Assembly: GCA_945939115.1 (NCBI GenBank)
Contig: CAMEVC010000005.1
Span: 1-64,000, forward strand
Source of the DNA: an uncultured Eubacterium sp.
Lineage (GTDB): Bacteria > Bacillota > Clostridia > Lachnospirales > Lachnospiraceae
Reading direction: 5' to 3'
Length of the DNA: 64,000 nt
A program made the translations under genes and the position numbers. Numbering within the stretch: the stretch's first letter is position 1; every line of letters begins with the position of its first letter. The notes beneath the pieces are model-generated. The model searched no databases. It worked only from the letters and a program-made list of their open reading frames with translations, and was not told the DNA's origin. Positions 8,133 to 16,324 of the stretch are shown here, piece after piece.

Positions 8133-9389
8133 TTAGTTATTATCCTCTTCCTGACGCCTGAGTATATCATATTTATCAAGCGGTATTCCAAGATCAATAT
8201 AGAGGTTCTGCTTTGGATGAGGGCAGCTATCCATATCCTGTCCTTTTTCATCCACAATTCTCTTTACCTGTACGGAAATATTCTGTCCGTCAGGTTTCAT
8301 AACCTCAATCGTCTCACCTACAAAGAATTTATTTCTCTGCTCAATATGATAAAGTCCTTCCTCATTCATATCACCAATGATTCCAAGATATGTGTACTCC
8401 TTGATATATGTGTTACTGTCATATATCTGAGTATTCTCATCCGGCTTTCCAAAGAAGAATCCGGTTGTGTACTGTCTGTAAGTACATTTGCTTATCTCCT
8501 CTTTATAGAAAGGAATTCTTGACTTATATTTAGCAGGGTCTTCAAGGAAATCATCAATTGCCAGCCTGTATGTTCTGGCAACCGTTGCCACATACAATGC
8601 TGTCTTCATGCGCCCCTCAATCTTAAAAGAATCAATTCCTGACGAAACCATCTCCGGAATATATTCAATCATACACAAATCCTTAGAATTAAATATATAG
8701 GTTCCACGCTCATTCTCATACACAGGCATATATTCCCCTGGTCTGTTTTCCTCAACGACAGCGTATTTCCACCTGCATGGATGAGTGCATGCACCTCTGT
8801 TAGCATCTCTTCCCGCCAGAAAACTTGAGAGCAGACATCTTCCCGAATATGAGATGCACATTGCTCCATGCATAAATGTTTCAATCTCCATCTCTTCCGG
8901 TATATGTGACCTTATTTCCTTAATCTCTTCAAGCGAAAGCTCTCTTGCAGAAACAACACGCTTAGCCCCCTGATTCCACCAGAAATTATAGGTCATATAA
9001 TTAGTATTATTAGCCTGCGTGCTTATGTGGATATCTATATCCGGAAGCACCTCCTTAGCAATTGTAAACATTCCCGGGTCTGATATTATCAGTGCATCAG
9101 GTCCAACTTCCTTAAGCTCCTCAAAGTATGCTCTGGCTCCTTCAAGGTCATAGTTATGGGCGAGAATATTAGCCGTAACATAAACCTTAACTTTTCTGTC
9201 ATGGGCAAATTTCACGCCTTCCTTCATATCCTCAATTGAAAAATTCTTTGCCTTGGCTCTTAGTCCAAATGCTTCCCCTCCAATATATACTGCATCCGCC
9301 CCGTAGATTACTGCTATCTTCAGCACTTCCAGACTGCTTGCCGGAATAAGAAGTTCTATCTCACGGCCATTATACATATGTCCTGCCAT
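8133..9389 (-). CDS. U32 family peptidase-like tRNA hydroxylation protein (YrrO/TrhP type)
   Basis: 418 residues. N-terminal barrel with GADAVYIGGEAFGLR, and the U32 signature HGAMCISYSGRC followed by CTHPCRW; these conserved cysteines hold an iron-sulfur cluster in studied homologues. Family knowledge: E. coli TrhP and B. subtilis YrrN/YrrO use prephenate-derived chemistry to hydroxylate U34 of tRNAs, making ho5U. The start at 9387-9389 follows CAGGAGG by 5 nt. It lies 14 bases after trmR, which methylates ho5U, so the pair makes mo5U wobble bases. Only one U32 gene is seen here while B. subtilis has two in tandem. Confidence 0.88.
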   Translation of the reverse strand: MAGHMYNGREIELLIPASSLEVLKIAVIYGADAVYIGGEAFGLRAKAKNFSIEDMKEGVKFAHDRKVKVYVTANILAHNYDLEGARAYFEELKEVGPDALIISDPGMFTIAKEVLPDIDIHISTQANNTNYMTYNFWWNQGAKRVVSARELSLEEIKEIRSHIPEEMEIETFMHGAMCISYSGRCLLSSFLAGRDANRGACTHPCRWKYAVVEENRPGEYMPVYENERGTYIFNSKDLCMIEYIPEMVSSGIDSFKIEGRMKTALYVATVARTYRLAIDDFLEDPAKYKSRIPFYKEEISKCTYRQYTTGFFFGKPDENTQIYDSNTYIKEYTYLGIIGDMNEEGLYHIEQRNKFFVGETIEVMKPDGQNISVQVKRIVDEKGQDMDSCPHPKQNLYIDLGIPLDKYDILRRQEEDNN

Positions 9390-9403
9390 ACATTCCTCCT
9401 GCT

Positions 9404-10051
9404 TCACTTATTTTTCTTTACGCTTAATGTTATACCATCTCCTATTGGCACGATAGATGTAACAAAATCCTCCGAATGGCTAAGCTCATACACATACTCT
9501 CTTATTCTCGTATGTATTGTTCTGTTCCTCCTTGTAACTGCATAGCGGGACTCAACAATCTCTCCCTCCTGCAGTATATTGTCCGATATAAGAAGTCCAC
9601 CATCTCTTAATATTCTCTTAATATCAGGAAGATAATTAATATACTGTCCCTTTGCTGCATCCATAAAGATGAAATCATAAGGGCCGGTAAGCTTCCCCAG
9701 CACTTCCATTGCATCCCCCTCTATGAGAGTGATAACATCCTCTTTTCCTGCTCTTTTAAAGTTATTTCTGGCAACAGGTATGCGCTTATCATAATTCTCA
9801 ATTGTAGTAATTCTGCAGTTTTCAGGCATATTCTCACTCATAAGAATAGATGAGTAACCTACTGCCGTTCCAACTTCAAGAATTCTCTCCGGCTGCACAA
9901 GCTGTAACAGCACCTTCAGCAAATTACCCATCTCTTTTCTAATGATTGGGACCTGATCCGCAATCGCTTCTTTTTCAATTGTATTGCATATATCCGAATT
10001 ACCACAATCCAGAGAATTAATATAGGCAACTACTCTTTCATTGACTATCAT
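9404..10051 (-). CDS. trmR: tRNA 5-hydroxyuridine O-methyltransferase TrmR (YrrM)
   Basis: 215-residue class I SAM methyltransferase of the COMT-like family. Motif I is LEVGTAVGYSSI, motif II region ITTIENYDKR, and FIFMDAAKGQY with ISDNIL gives the metal/catalytic region typical of these O-methyltransferases. B. subtilis TrmR (YrrM) converts ho5U34 to mo5U34. The gene order trmR then U32 gene matches yrrM-yrrN-yrrO of B. subtilis, which supports the specific function rather than a small-molecule substrate. ATG at 10049-10051 has AAAGGG 5 nt upstream. Confidence 0.87.
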   Translation of the reverse strand: MIVNERVVAYINSLDCGNSDICNTIEKEAIADQVPIIRKEMGNLLKVLLQLVQPERILEVGTAVGYSSILMSENMPENCRITTIENYDKRIPVARNNFKRAGKEDVITLIEGDAMEVLGKLTGPYDFIFMDAAKGQYINYLPDIKRILRDGGLLISDNILQEGEIVESRYAVTRRNRTIHTRIREYVYELSHSEDFVTSIVPIGDGITLSVKKNK

Positions 10052-10084
10052 ATATTCCCTTTCATACAAATGTGACAAAATACT

Positions 10085-10465
10085 TTAATTACTGTCTTCC
10101 TCAGATTGAGGACACATTGCCTCCATAATCTGCGTAGGCTTCATCCCGGTATTAAGCTCATAGGTTCCACCCACAAACTTCTCCCTATAATCTGAAAACT
10201 GAATCTGAAAATACGCTATCGTCTTGTCCTTAACAAGCCCTTTATCATAAAGCATTGCCGCCAGCTTCTTAGCTGAAATCCCTGTTGTTATTGTAACCTC
10301 AACATTGCGGGCATTATCTTCTGAATCAACTGACTGTTCATTAAAAACCTTTTCTCCAAAAGTATATGCTTTGCTGCCTGTCACAAAAACAAGATATATT
10401 CCCAAAACAATTATCAGTGTATTCAGGGATACCGTAATCAGCATTCTGATTGACTTATTGCTCAT
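10085..10465 (-). CDS. MltG-like anchored protein with only the LysM-like N-terminal module
   Basis: 126 residues: one transmembrane helix at about 9-30, then a module whose sequence (VEVTITTGISAKKLAAMLYDKGLVKDK...FVGGTYELNTGMKPTQIMEAM) resembles the LysM-like domain that precedes the catalytic domain of MltG/YceG endolytic transglycosylases. The catalytic domain (over 200 residues in full MltG) is absent and the gene ends cleanly with a stop. It occupies the position of yrrL (mltG) beside trmR in Bacillus, so it is homologous by context. Probable role: septal peptidoglycan-related scaffold or regulator without glycan-cleaving activity. An acidic SEEDSN tail ends the protein. Confidence 0.65.
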   Translation of the reverse strand: MSNKSIRMLITVSLNTLIIVLGIYLVFVTGSKAYTFGEKVFNEQSVDSEDNARNVEVTITTGISAKKLAAMLYDKGLVKDKTIAYFQIQFSDYREKFVGGTYELNTGMKPTQIMEAMCPQSEEDSN

Positions 10466-10510
10466 ATGAACCCAGTCTCCTCTTCTTTATTAAGCTACAC
10501 TATATATGAT

Positions 10511-10852
10511 TCACTGAAAAAAATCAAGTTCCATATCTATGGCTTCCATTATATCCTGACACATATTACTTACCAGTCTTGAAAATGTTATCTCAGCCAT
10601 AAGATATCTGTTGACTATATCCTGATTCCTCATATCTGCGTATTCTGCGTTCAGTTGTTCCATAGCTGTAAACATATCCGGAACATCACTGGAATTCTGC
10701 AATTCAAAATTCTTCATTCTGAACTCATCCACCTGTCTCTTAAGATCCGGCTTCCTGTTTATCTCTGTCTGATATCTCCGGTATTCCTTGTATTCTTCGC
10801 TCTGTAAGATTTCTTTAATGATTTCATTCTTAAGTTCGTCAATTCTGCGCAT
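10511..10852 (-). CDS. YlbF family protein
   Basis: 113 residues, all-helical and charged, with the family pattern YKEYRRYQTEINRKPDLKRQVDEFR and a C-terminal Met/Phe-rich helix. YlbF-like proteins form complexes (YlbF-YmcA-YaaT in B. subtilis) that steer RNase Y processing and influence competence, biofilm and sporulation. Start ATG at 10850-10852 follows AGAGGTG. Here it sits 52 bases after the ribonuclease J gene, consistent with an RNA-decay role, though the exact partner cannot be seen. Confidence 0.75.
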   Translation of the reverse strand: MRRIDELKNEIIKEILQSEEYKEYRRYQTEINRKPDLKRQVDEFRMKNFELQNSSDVPDMFTAMEQLNAEYADMRNQDIVNRYLMAEITFSRLVSNMCQDIMEAIDMELDFFQ

Positions 10853-10904
10853 ATGAATCACCTCTCTGTAAGCCCTGAATAAATCTCATATCTGAACCCA
10901 CCGG

Positions 10905-12575
10905 CTAAATCTGGGCTTCCATTATAATAGGCAGAATTACAGGATTTCTCTTCATTTTCTTCCAGAGATACTCGCTTAAGTCATCCTTAATTATATTCTT
11001 AATCTTGCTCCAGTCAGTAATATTCTTATCAAGACATCTGTCAACTGAATCTGACACAATTGCCTTAGCCTCATCAAGAAGTTCCTCGGCCTCTCTTACA
11101 TATACAAAGCCTCTTGTAACTATATCCGGTCCTGCAATAAGCTGTCCACTGTACTTTTCAAGTGTAAGCACCACAATAATAATACCATTCTCGGCAAGAT
11201 TCTGTCTGTCTCTTAAAACTATATTACCGACATCTCCAACACCAAGACCATCTACAAGGATAGCTCCAGTCTGAACATGGTCAGAAATCTGTGCCTCCTC
11301 GTCATTAAGTTCAAGTACATCTCCAGATTTGGCAATTATAACATGATCCTTATCATATCCAAGGGAATATGCAATATCTCTCTGTGCCACAAGGTGTCTG
11401 TATTCGCCGTGTACAGGTATCGCATACTTAGGCTTAACAAGTGAATATATAAGTTTAATCTCCTCCTGACAGGCATGTCCTGAAACATGTGTATCCTGGA
11501 AAATAACCTTAGCGCCCTTCATTCCAAGCTCATTGATAACCTTGGCAACTGACTTCTCATTGCCCGGAATCGGTGTAGAAGAAAATACTACACAGTCTCC
11601 CAGCTGGATAGAAACCTTTCTGTGAAGATTAGCAGCCATTCTTGAAAGGGCAGCCATAGACTCACCCTGACTTCCTGTTGTTATAAGAACAATCTGGTCA
11701 GGAGTATAGTTCTTCATCTCATCAGTCTCAATTAAAGTTCCATCAGGAATCTTAAGATAATCAAGTTCTTCCGCAACCTCAATAATATTGACCATGCTGC
11801 GTCCCTCAACGCATACCTTTCTGCCATACTTTACAGCGGAGTTGATAATCTGCTGTACTCTGTCAACATTAGATGCAAATGTAGCTATAATAATCCTGCT
11901 GTTCTTATTATCATTAAAAATCTTCTCAAAGGTAGCACCAACTGTCTTCTCAGACATTGTAAAACCTGGTCTCAATGCATTAGTACTATCACACATAAGA
12001 GCTAAAACGCCCTTCTTCCCAAGCTCTCCAAGCCTCTGAAGGTCAATAGGCTCTCCAAACACAGGAGTATAATCCACTTTAAAGTCACCTGTATGAACAA
12101 TAATTCCTGCCGGTGAATAAATTGCAAGCGCAGCCGCATCTGCAATACTATGATTAGTTCTAATAAACTCAACACGGAAATCGCCAAGAGCAACAGACTG
12201 TCCATATTTTACAACCTTTCTCTTAACGCTCTTTAACATATTATGTTCCTTGAGCTTAGACTCAATAAGCCCCATAGTAAGCTTAGTAGCATATATTGGG
12301 ACATTTACATCCTTAAGAATATATGGAATAGCTCCAATATGATCCTCATGTCCGTGAGTAATTACAAAACCCTTAACCTTTCCAAGATTCTCCTTAAGAT
12401 AAGTAACATCCGGAATAACCAGATCAATACCCAGCATATCTTCTTCCGGAAAAGATAAACCACAATCCACAACAACAATACTGTCATCGTACTCAATGGC
12501 AGTAATGTTCATTCCTATCTGTTCAAGACCTCCCAACGGGATAATCTTAACAGATGCATTCTCTTCTTTTTTCAT
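10905..12575 (-). CDS. rnj: ribonuclease J
   Basis: 556 residues, metallo-beta-lactamase/beta-CASP nuclease. The N-terminal half has GGLEQIGMN and the zinc motif HGHEDHIG; the beta-CASP insert contains CDSTNA and TTGSQGE; the later PVHGEYRH supplies another ligand. The C-terminal 100 residues match the RNase J C-terminal domain. It degrades and matures RNA as a 5'-3' exonuclease and endonuclease in the cytoplasm. The start at 12573-12575 follows GAGGTG. Part of the conserved ireB-ruvX-DUF1292-rnj block. Confidence 0.95.
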   Translation of the reverse strand: MKKEENASVKIIPLGGLEQIGMNITAIEYDDSIVVVDCGLSFPEEDMLGIDLVIPDVTYLKENLGKVKGFVITHGHEDHIGAIPYILKDVNVPIYATKLTMGLIESKLKEHNMLKSVKRKVVKYGQSVALGDFRVEFIRTNHSIADAAALAIYSPAGIIVHTGDFKVDYTPVFGEPIDLQRLGELGKKGVLALMCDSTNALRPGFTMSEKTVGATFEKIFNDNKNSRIIIATFASNVDRVQQIINSAVKYGRKVCVEGRSMVNIIEVAEELDYLKIPDGTLIETDEMKNYTPDQIVLITTGSQGESMAALSRMAANLHRKVSIQLGDCVVFSSTPIPGNEKSVAKVINELGMKGAKVIFQDTHVSGHACQEEIKLIYSLVKPKYAIPVHGEYRHLVAQRDIAYSLGYDKDHVIIAKSGDVLELNDEEAQISDHVQTGAILVDGLGVGDVGNIVLRDRQNLAENGIIIVVLTLEKYSGQLIAGPDIVTRGFVYVREAEELLDEAKAIVSDSVDRCLDKNITDWSKIKNIIKDDLSEYLWKKMKRNPVILPIIMEAQI

Positions 12576-12617
12576 AAACACCTCATATAAATATTAATTA
12601 ACAATAAGGCATACACC

Positions 12618-12881
12618 TTATATAAGTTCTACATCATCATCCATAAGTTCTGAAAACACTTTTCCCACTGCTTCAAGTTCGCTGTCATCTTCAACAAACT
12701 CATAGACTGCTTCCTCACATGCAGCTTCTGATACATCCTTTAATATATATGCATCAGCTTCCTCATCTTCTCCATCTGATTCAGATACAAGCAAATAATT
12801 GATCCCGTTAATTCTGGTCTCTTCCAGAACATAGAAATCAACCTTGTCTCCATTCTCATCAACAAAATCTAATTTCTCCAT
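12618..12881 (-). CDS. DUF1292 protein (YrzB-like)
   Basis: 87 residues, very acidic. The core DENGDKVDFYVLEETRINGINYLLV is the DUF1292 signature, and the C-terminus is an acidic stretch ending DDVEL. Function unknown; it is found next to ruvX and ireB across Firmicutes, as here. GGAGG lies about 10 nt ahead of ATG 12879-12881. Confidence 0.85.
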   Translation of the reverse strand: MEKLDFVDENGDKVDFYVLEETRINGINYLLVSESDGEDEEADAYILKDVSEAACEEAVYEFVEDDSELEAVGKVFSELMDDDVELI

Positions 12882-12908
12882 ATAAAATAAATCCTCCAAA
12901 GGTTATAA

Positions 12909-13355
12909 TCATGGACAGGTATTCCTCTTACAGTCCTTATTCTTAGACTCCATGTATCCCCGCAAAATAAAAACAGCTGCAAGCTGATCAATAACGGCCT
13001 TGCGGTTTTCCCGTTTAACGCCGCATTCCTCAAGGACTTCATCCGCCTCAACCGTAGTAAGTCTTTCATCCCACAGTGTGACCGGAAGTCCTGTCCGTCT
13101 CCCCAGTGCTGCTGCAAATTCTTCACAAGCTTTCGCCCTCTCGCCAATAGTATCATCCATATTCTTCGGATATCCAACCACAATCTCAGTCACATCATTC
13201 TCCCGGATGATTTCCTCAATTCTGGCATAGGTTCTTCTCAACTTGTTATTCTCTTTTCGTGTAATAGTCTCGAAAGGCTGTGCGGTAATGCCAAGCGCAT
13301 CGCTTAAAGCCACCCCCACAGTCTTCGTTCCTACATCAAGACCTATTATCCTCAT
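12909..13355 (-). CDS. ruvX: RuvX/YqgF family Holliday junction resolvase-like nuclease
   Basis: 148 residues with the RNase H-like fold: [17 protein letters not shown] at the N-terminus carries the first catalytic Asp, VVGYPKNMD the second strand, and WDERLTT and later [10 protein letters not shown] complete the family motifs. E. coli YqgF processes pre-16S rRNA; resolvase activity is proposed for RuvX. Start ATG 13353-13355 is preceded by AAAGG. It begins one base after the ireB stop, so the two are translationally coupled. Confidence 0.92.
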   Translation of the reverse strand: MRIIGLDVGTKTVGVALSDALGITAQPFETITRKENNKLRRTYARIEEIIRENDVTEIVVGYPKNMDDTIGERAKACEEFAAALGRRTGLPVTLWDERLTTVEADEVLEECGVKRENRKAVIDQLAAVFILRGYMESKNKDCKRNTCP

Positions 13356-13356
13356 C

Positions 13357-13614
13357 CTATAAGCCTTTACCTTCAATAAAGTATCTTACTACTTCTTCCA
13401 CAAGTTCATCTCTCTCAGCCTTCATAATAAGACTTCTGGCATTATTGTGGCTTGTAATATATGTCGGGTCACCAGACATAATATATCCTACAATCTGGTT
13501 AACCGGATTATATCCCTTCTCCTTAAGAGCAAGATAAACCTGTTCAAGTATACCTTCTACTGAAATTGTCTTCTCTGGCTGAGTTTTAAAAAATTGAGTG
13601 TTGTTATCTACCAT
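13357..13614 (-). CDS. ireB: IreB/ReoM family regulatory protein (UPF0297)
   Basis: 85 residues, the usual length of UPF0297. Core motif [21 protein letters not shown] and C-terminal [16 protein letters not shown] are diagnostic. In Enterococcus IreB and Listeria/Bacillus ReoM are phosphorylated on an N-terminal Thr by the PASTA kinase and control MurA stability or cephalosporin tolerance; here T6, T11 and T16 are candidate sites. ATG at 13612-13614 with AAAGGGCG upstream. First gene of the long operon that runs to the U32 peptidase. Confidence 0.92.
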   Translation of the reverse strand: MVDNNTQFFKTQPEKTISVEGILEQVYLALKEKGYNPVNQIVGYIMSGDPTYITSHNNARSLIMKAERDELVEEVVRYFIEGKGL

Positions 13615-13642
13615 ATCTACCACGCCCTTTCGTATATGGAAT

Positions 13643-13671
13643 ATAATATAATAAATAAAAGAAATATACAA
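13643..13671 (-). promoter_or_regulatory. candidate promoter of the ireB operon
   Basis: TTGTAT (13666-13671), 17-nt spacer, TATTAT (13643-13648) on the minus strand, about 30 nt ahead of the ireB start. It is followed by the ribosome binding site. The region is AT-rich, so support is moderate. Confidence 0.42.
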
Positions 13672-13691
13672 GCATTTTAATCAAAAAACTA

Positions 13692-13737
13692 TGTAAAAAG
13701 GCTGTGCCGACTCCATGAATTTGCCGGCACAGCCTGT
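13692..13737 (-). terminator. terminator after the DUF4956 gene
   Basis: 11-bp stem AGGCTGTGCCG (13699-13709) / CGGCACAGCCT (13725-13735) followed on the minus strand by TTTTTAC. It closes the polyphosphate-polymerase/DUF4956 transcription unit and separates it from ireB. Confidence 0.85.
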
Positions 13738-13766
13738 TAAATAATATCTTATTCGTATAATCCCTG

Positions 13767-14459
13767 TCAGTTAAGGATACTTCCGTCAGAATTTGGCACT
13801 GTTCCCATCGTGATATTGAGATTACCATTTCTTACTCTCAGCTCATCAATAAACTGTTTCTGTGTATTATCATCCTTCATCCTGCACTCGTAAGTAAGTT
13901 CAAACATTGTCCCCATATTTGTTGTCTTAACTTTTCTCAAAACATTTTCAGAAAGATATTTCTCGAAAACATCATCAAAAACTGTCATATAGTTAAGATT
14001 TTCCGGTATTGTTATTCGTAACTGCTTCTTGTACTCACTGCTTCCTCCAAAACCTGTGACAGAAATAATTACAAGGACTACCAGAATGAGAACCGTAAAA
14101 CATACCGCAAATGTTACAAATCCAAGGCCGCAGGCAAGACCTGATGCCATAGAGAAGAATACTATTGATATATCCTTGGCACTACCAGGAGCTGATCTGA
14201 ATCTTACCAGTGCAAATGCTCCTGCCATTGAAAACGCTCTTGCCACATTACTTCCCACAAGCAGAATTACAGCAGCAACAATTGCCGGCAAAAGGGCAAG
14301 TCCCACAATAAAACTTTTATTATATCCGTCTTTCTTAGAAATAAGTGTGTACACAAAAGCTATCACAAGTCCTATTACGACTGCAACGGCTACTCCTAAC
14401 ATTGACTCACTAATGCTGATTGCATTCTCTGTTGTTGTTGTAAAGATTGATTCAAACAT
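13767..14459 (-). CDS. DUF4956 membrane protein
   Basis: 230 residues. About four transmembrane helices (19-40, 50-68, 100-112, 115-135 approximately), with the conserved DUF4956 stretch SMAGAFALVRFRSAPGSAKD between them, then a soluble C-terminal domain of about 90 residues. ATG at 14457-14459 with AAGGAG upstream, overlapping the end of the VTC-domain gene by 64 bases. The same two-gene pairing is common in bacteria, so the protein probably forms a membrane partner or polyphosphate channel for the polymerase. That function is inferred; the family has no assigned role that I know of. Confidence 0.82.
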   Translation of the reverse strand: MFESIFTTTTENAISISESMLGVAVAVVIGLVIAFVYTLISKKDGYNKSFIVGLALLPAIVAAVILLVGSNVARAFSMAGAFALVRFRSAPGSAKDISIVFFSMASGLACGLGFVTFAVCFTVLILVVLVIISVTGFGGSSEYKKQLRITIPENLNYMTVFDDVFEKYLSENVLRKVKTTNMGTMFELTYECRMKDDNTQKQFIDELRVRNGNLNITMGTVPNSDGSILN

Positions 14460-15205
14460 ATTTTTTCTCCTTCAGATTGTAATCTTGTATAATTAGCCAG
14501 AACATAGTGTTTATACTCAGTTCCATACTTTGAAAAAGACACAGGATAAATATTAAGTCCAGATATAATTTTGGCAAACCATAACGGTACAGCCCCACTA
14601 ATCTTAATTTCCATAAGATATTGTCCCTCAGCCAGCAGGCTATCTCCATAGCTGCCATGCTCCAGCCTTACATCATCCCTTCTTGTAGTGATATTCTTAT
14701 CAAATGTAACCCGGAAAGCCCCATCATCCTTTTCAAAATATGCAAATCTATCATATGAAAGATACAGTTTTGGCTTTAACCCATAGAAATTCTTAAAATA
14801 ATCAATCTCCTTTAATACCTGCCTGTTAATCCTGTTATTATTCATATCAGGCATTGTACCTTCATCCAGATAGCTGTATGCTTCTTTAAGAGTCATTGAT
14901 GTCCGTCTTTTATTAACTATACCATTATATTTTTTCTTAATTTCAACAAAAACCATATCATCAAGCGATGGCGTCCCATACGCTCTGAGTCTTAACTTCT
15001 CTTTATATACAGGTTTTTCAATTGAAGCCCTTATCAGTTGGTCACTTTCAGTATCATAATAGATATTACTTATTCTGTAAGCCTCTCCATTTTTGTTATA
15101 TGCATCCGGACTCATATAGTCAGAAATTCTGTCTGTAAGCTCATAGAAAGTTTTTTCATCCATCATATACTTTTTTTCATAACGGTTGAACACTTCAATT
15201 GCCAT
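14396..15205 (-). CDS. VTC-domain polyphosphate polymerase
   Basis: 269 residues of the CYTH/VTC triphosphate-tunnel fold. Basic tunnel residues are visible in FNRYEKKY (near the N-terminus), KEKLRLRAYG, VFVEIKKKYNG and KRRTSM; the acidic metal-binding strand LMEIKIS and the later FSKYGTEYKHY also fit. VTC4-like enzymes make polyphosphate from ATP, and bacterial homologues are annotated as polyphosphate polymerases. The start at 15203-15205 has AAAGGAG 6-7 nt upstream. It overlaps the DUF4956 gene, which argues for a joint complex. No SPX domain is present, unlike the yeast enzyme. Confidence 0.82.
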   Translation of the reverse strand: MAIEVFNRYEKKYMMDEKTFYELTDRISDYMSPDAYNKNGEAYRISNIYYDTESDQLIRASIEKPVYKEKLRLRAYGTPSLDDMVFVEIKKKYNGIVNKRRTSMTLKEAYSYLDEGTMPDMNNNRINRQVLKEIDYFKNFYGLKPKLYLSYDRFAYFEKDDGAFRVTFDKNITTRRDDVRLEHGSYGDSLLAEGQYLMEIKISGAVPLWFAKIISGLNIYPVSFSKYGTEYKHYVLANYTRLQSEGEKICLNQSLQQQQRMQSALVSQC

Positions 15206-15351
15206 ATCAGGCACTCCTTTCCATTGCATTTGCAAGTAACAACTCCTTTTGTTTCTTACAGTTATGATATTAATTGGAAAATATGTCCAAAATATGTAAA
15301 AAATAAGTAAAATTAGTGTAGTTTGAACATAATTCAATTTCAGATAAATAA

Positions 15352-15392
15352 AACAGGGTATAGAAGCCTTATCCTGACCTCTATACCCTGTT
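15352..15392 (-). terminator. terminator after the MscS gene
   Basis: 13-bp stem AACAGGGTATAGA (15352-15364) / TCTATACCCTGTT (15380-15392), followed on the minus strand by TTATTT. It ends the hydrolase-glgB-mscS unit. Confidence 0.85.
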
Positions 15393-15424
15393 ATTCAATA
15401 TTCTGATATTAGTATTCTGATATT

Positions 15425-16312
15425 CTATTTCATATGTACATCAAGCTGGTTAAATGGAATCTCAATTCCATTCTCATCAAAGATGGATTTGTATTTCTCC
15501 AGAAGGTTAAACCTCACATTCCAATAATCAGCCGTATTAACCCATGCTCTTGTCTCCAGTGTAACACAGCTCTCATCCAGTCTCTTGACAACAACAGTAA
15601 TATCCTTGTCCTTTAACACTCCCGGTTCTTTAGTAACCACATCTTCCAGAAGCTTCTTAGCTGTCGGAATGTCTGAAGAATAGCCAATACCTATCTCAAT
15701 ATCAACTCTTCTGGTATTCTCAGCTCCAACATTTACAATACTTGAATTGGAAAGCGTACCGTTTGGAAGCATGATTACTTTATTATCAATTGTAGTAATC
15801 CTTGTATATAGAATCTCAATTGACTTTACGGTGCCTTCCTTATCTCCCACAACAATATAATCTCCAACCTTAAACGGCTTGAAAATCAGTATCAGTATTC
15901 CTCCTGCGAAATTAGAAAGACTTCCCTGCAGAGACATACCAATTGCCAGAGCTGCAGAGCCAAAAAGTGTCAAAAGAGATGTGGTCTGGAATCCAAGCTT
16001 ATCCACAACAATCATGATAAGGACTGCATACATCACAAATCTCAATACAGAAACCGCAAAATTAACAACCCCCTCATCAAGCGAGCTTCTGTCCAGCATT
16101 TTCTTTACAACCCGGGTTAATACCTTTATTATTCTCTTTCCAATAACCCATATAATTATAGAAATAATAATTGTTCCTATAAGTGAAACAGACCAGTTTC
16201 CCAATGCATTGAGCATTTCCTTTAAATGTGTCCACGAGAAGAATTTAGTTATCTGCTCTGTCTCATTCTGAATAGTTGTAGCAGCGTCTGCCACAAGACC
16301 AACCATATTCAT
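15425..16312 (-). CDS. small-conductance mechanosensitive channel (MscS family)
   Basis: 295 residues. Three transmembrane helices (about 40-62, 88-108, 112-135); the pore helix holds the Gly/Ala-rich LFGSAALAIGMSLQGSLSNFAGG, followed by the beta domain FKVGDYIVVGDKEGTVKSI and a C-terminal alpha/beta domain ending FNQLDVHMK. MscS channels open on membrane tension to release solutes during hypo-osmotic shock. ATG 16310-16312 with AGAGAGG upstream. It follows glgB by 12 bases, so it is likely co-transcribed; the link to glycogen metabolism is unclear. Confidence 0.92.
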   Translation of the reverse strand: MNMVGLVADAATTIQNETEQITKFFSWTHLKEMLNALGNWSVSLIGTIIISIIIWVIGKRIIKVLTRVVKKMLDRSSLDEGVVNFAVSVLRFVMYAVLIMIVVDKLGFQTTSLLTLFGSAALAIGMSLQGSLSNFAGGILILIFKPFKVGDYIVVGDKEGTVKSIEILYTRITTIDNKVIMLPNGTLSNSSIVNVGAENTRRVDIEIGIGYSSDIPTAKKLLEDVVTKEPGVLKDKDITVVVKRLDESCVTLETRAWVNTADYWNVRFNLLEKYKSIFDENGIEIPFNQLDVHMK

Positions 16313-16324
16313 ATCTGTACCTCT

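Noticed and set aside
15206-15345. Operator-like TTGGA-N8-TCCAA repeat before the VTC gene.
   Set aside because: Imperfect and in AT-rich sequence; no regulator gene nearby and no second copy.
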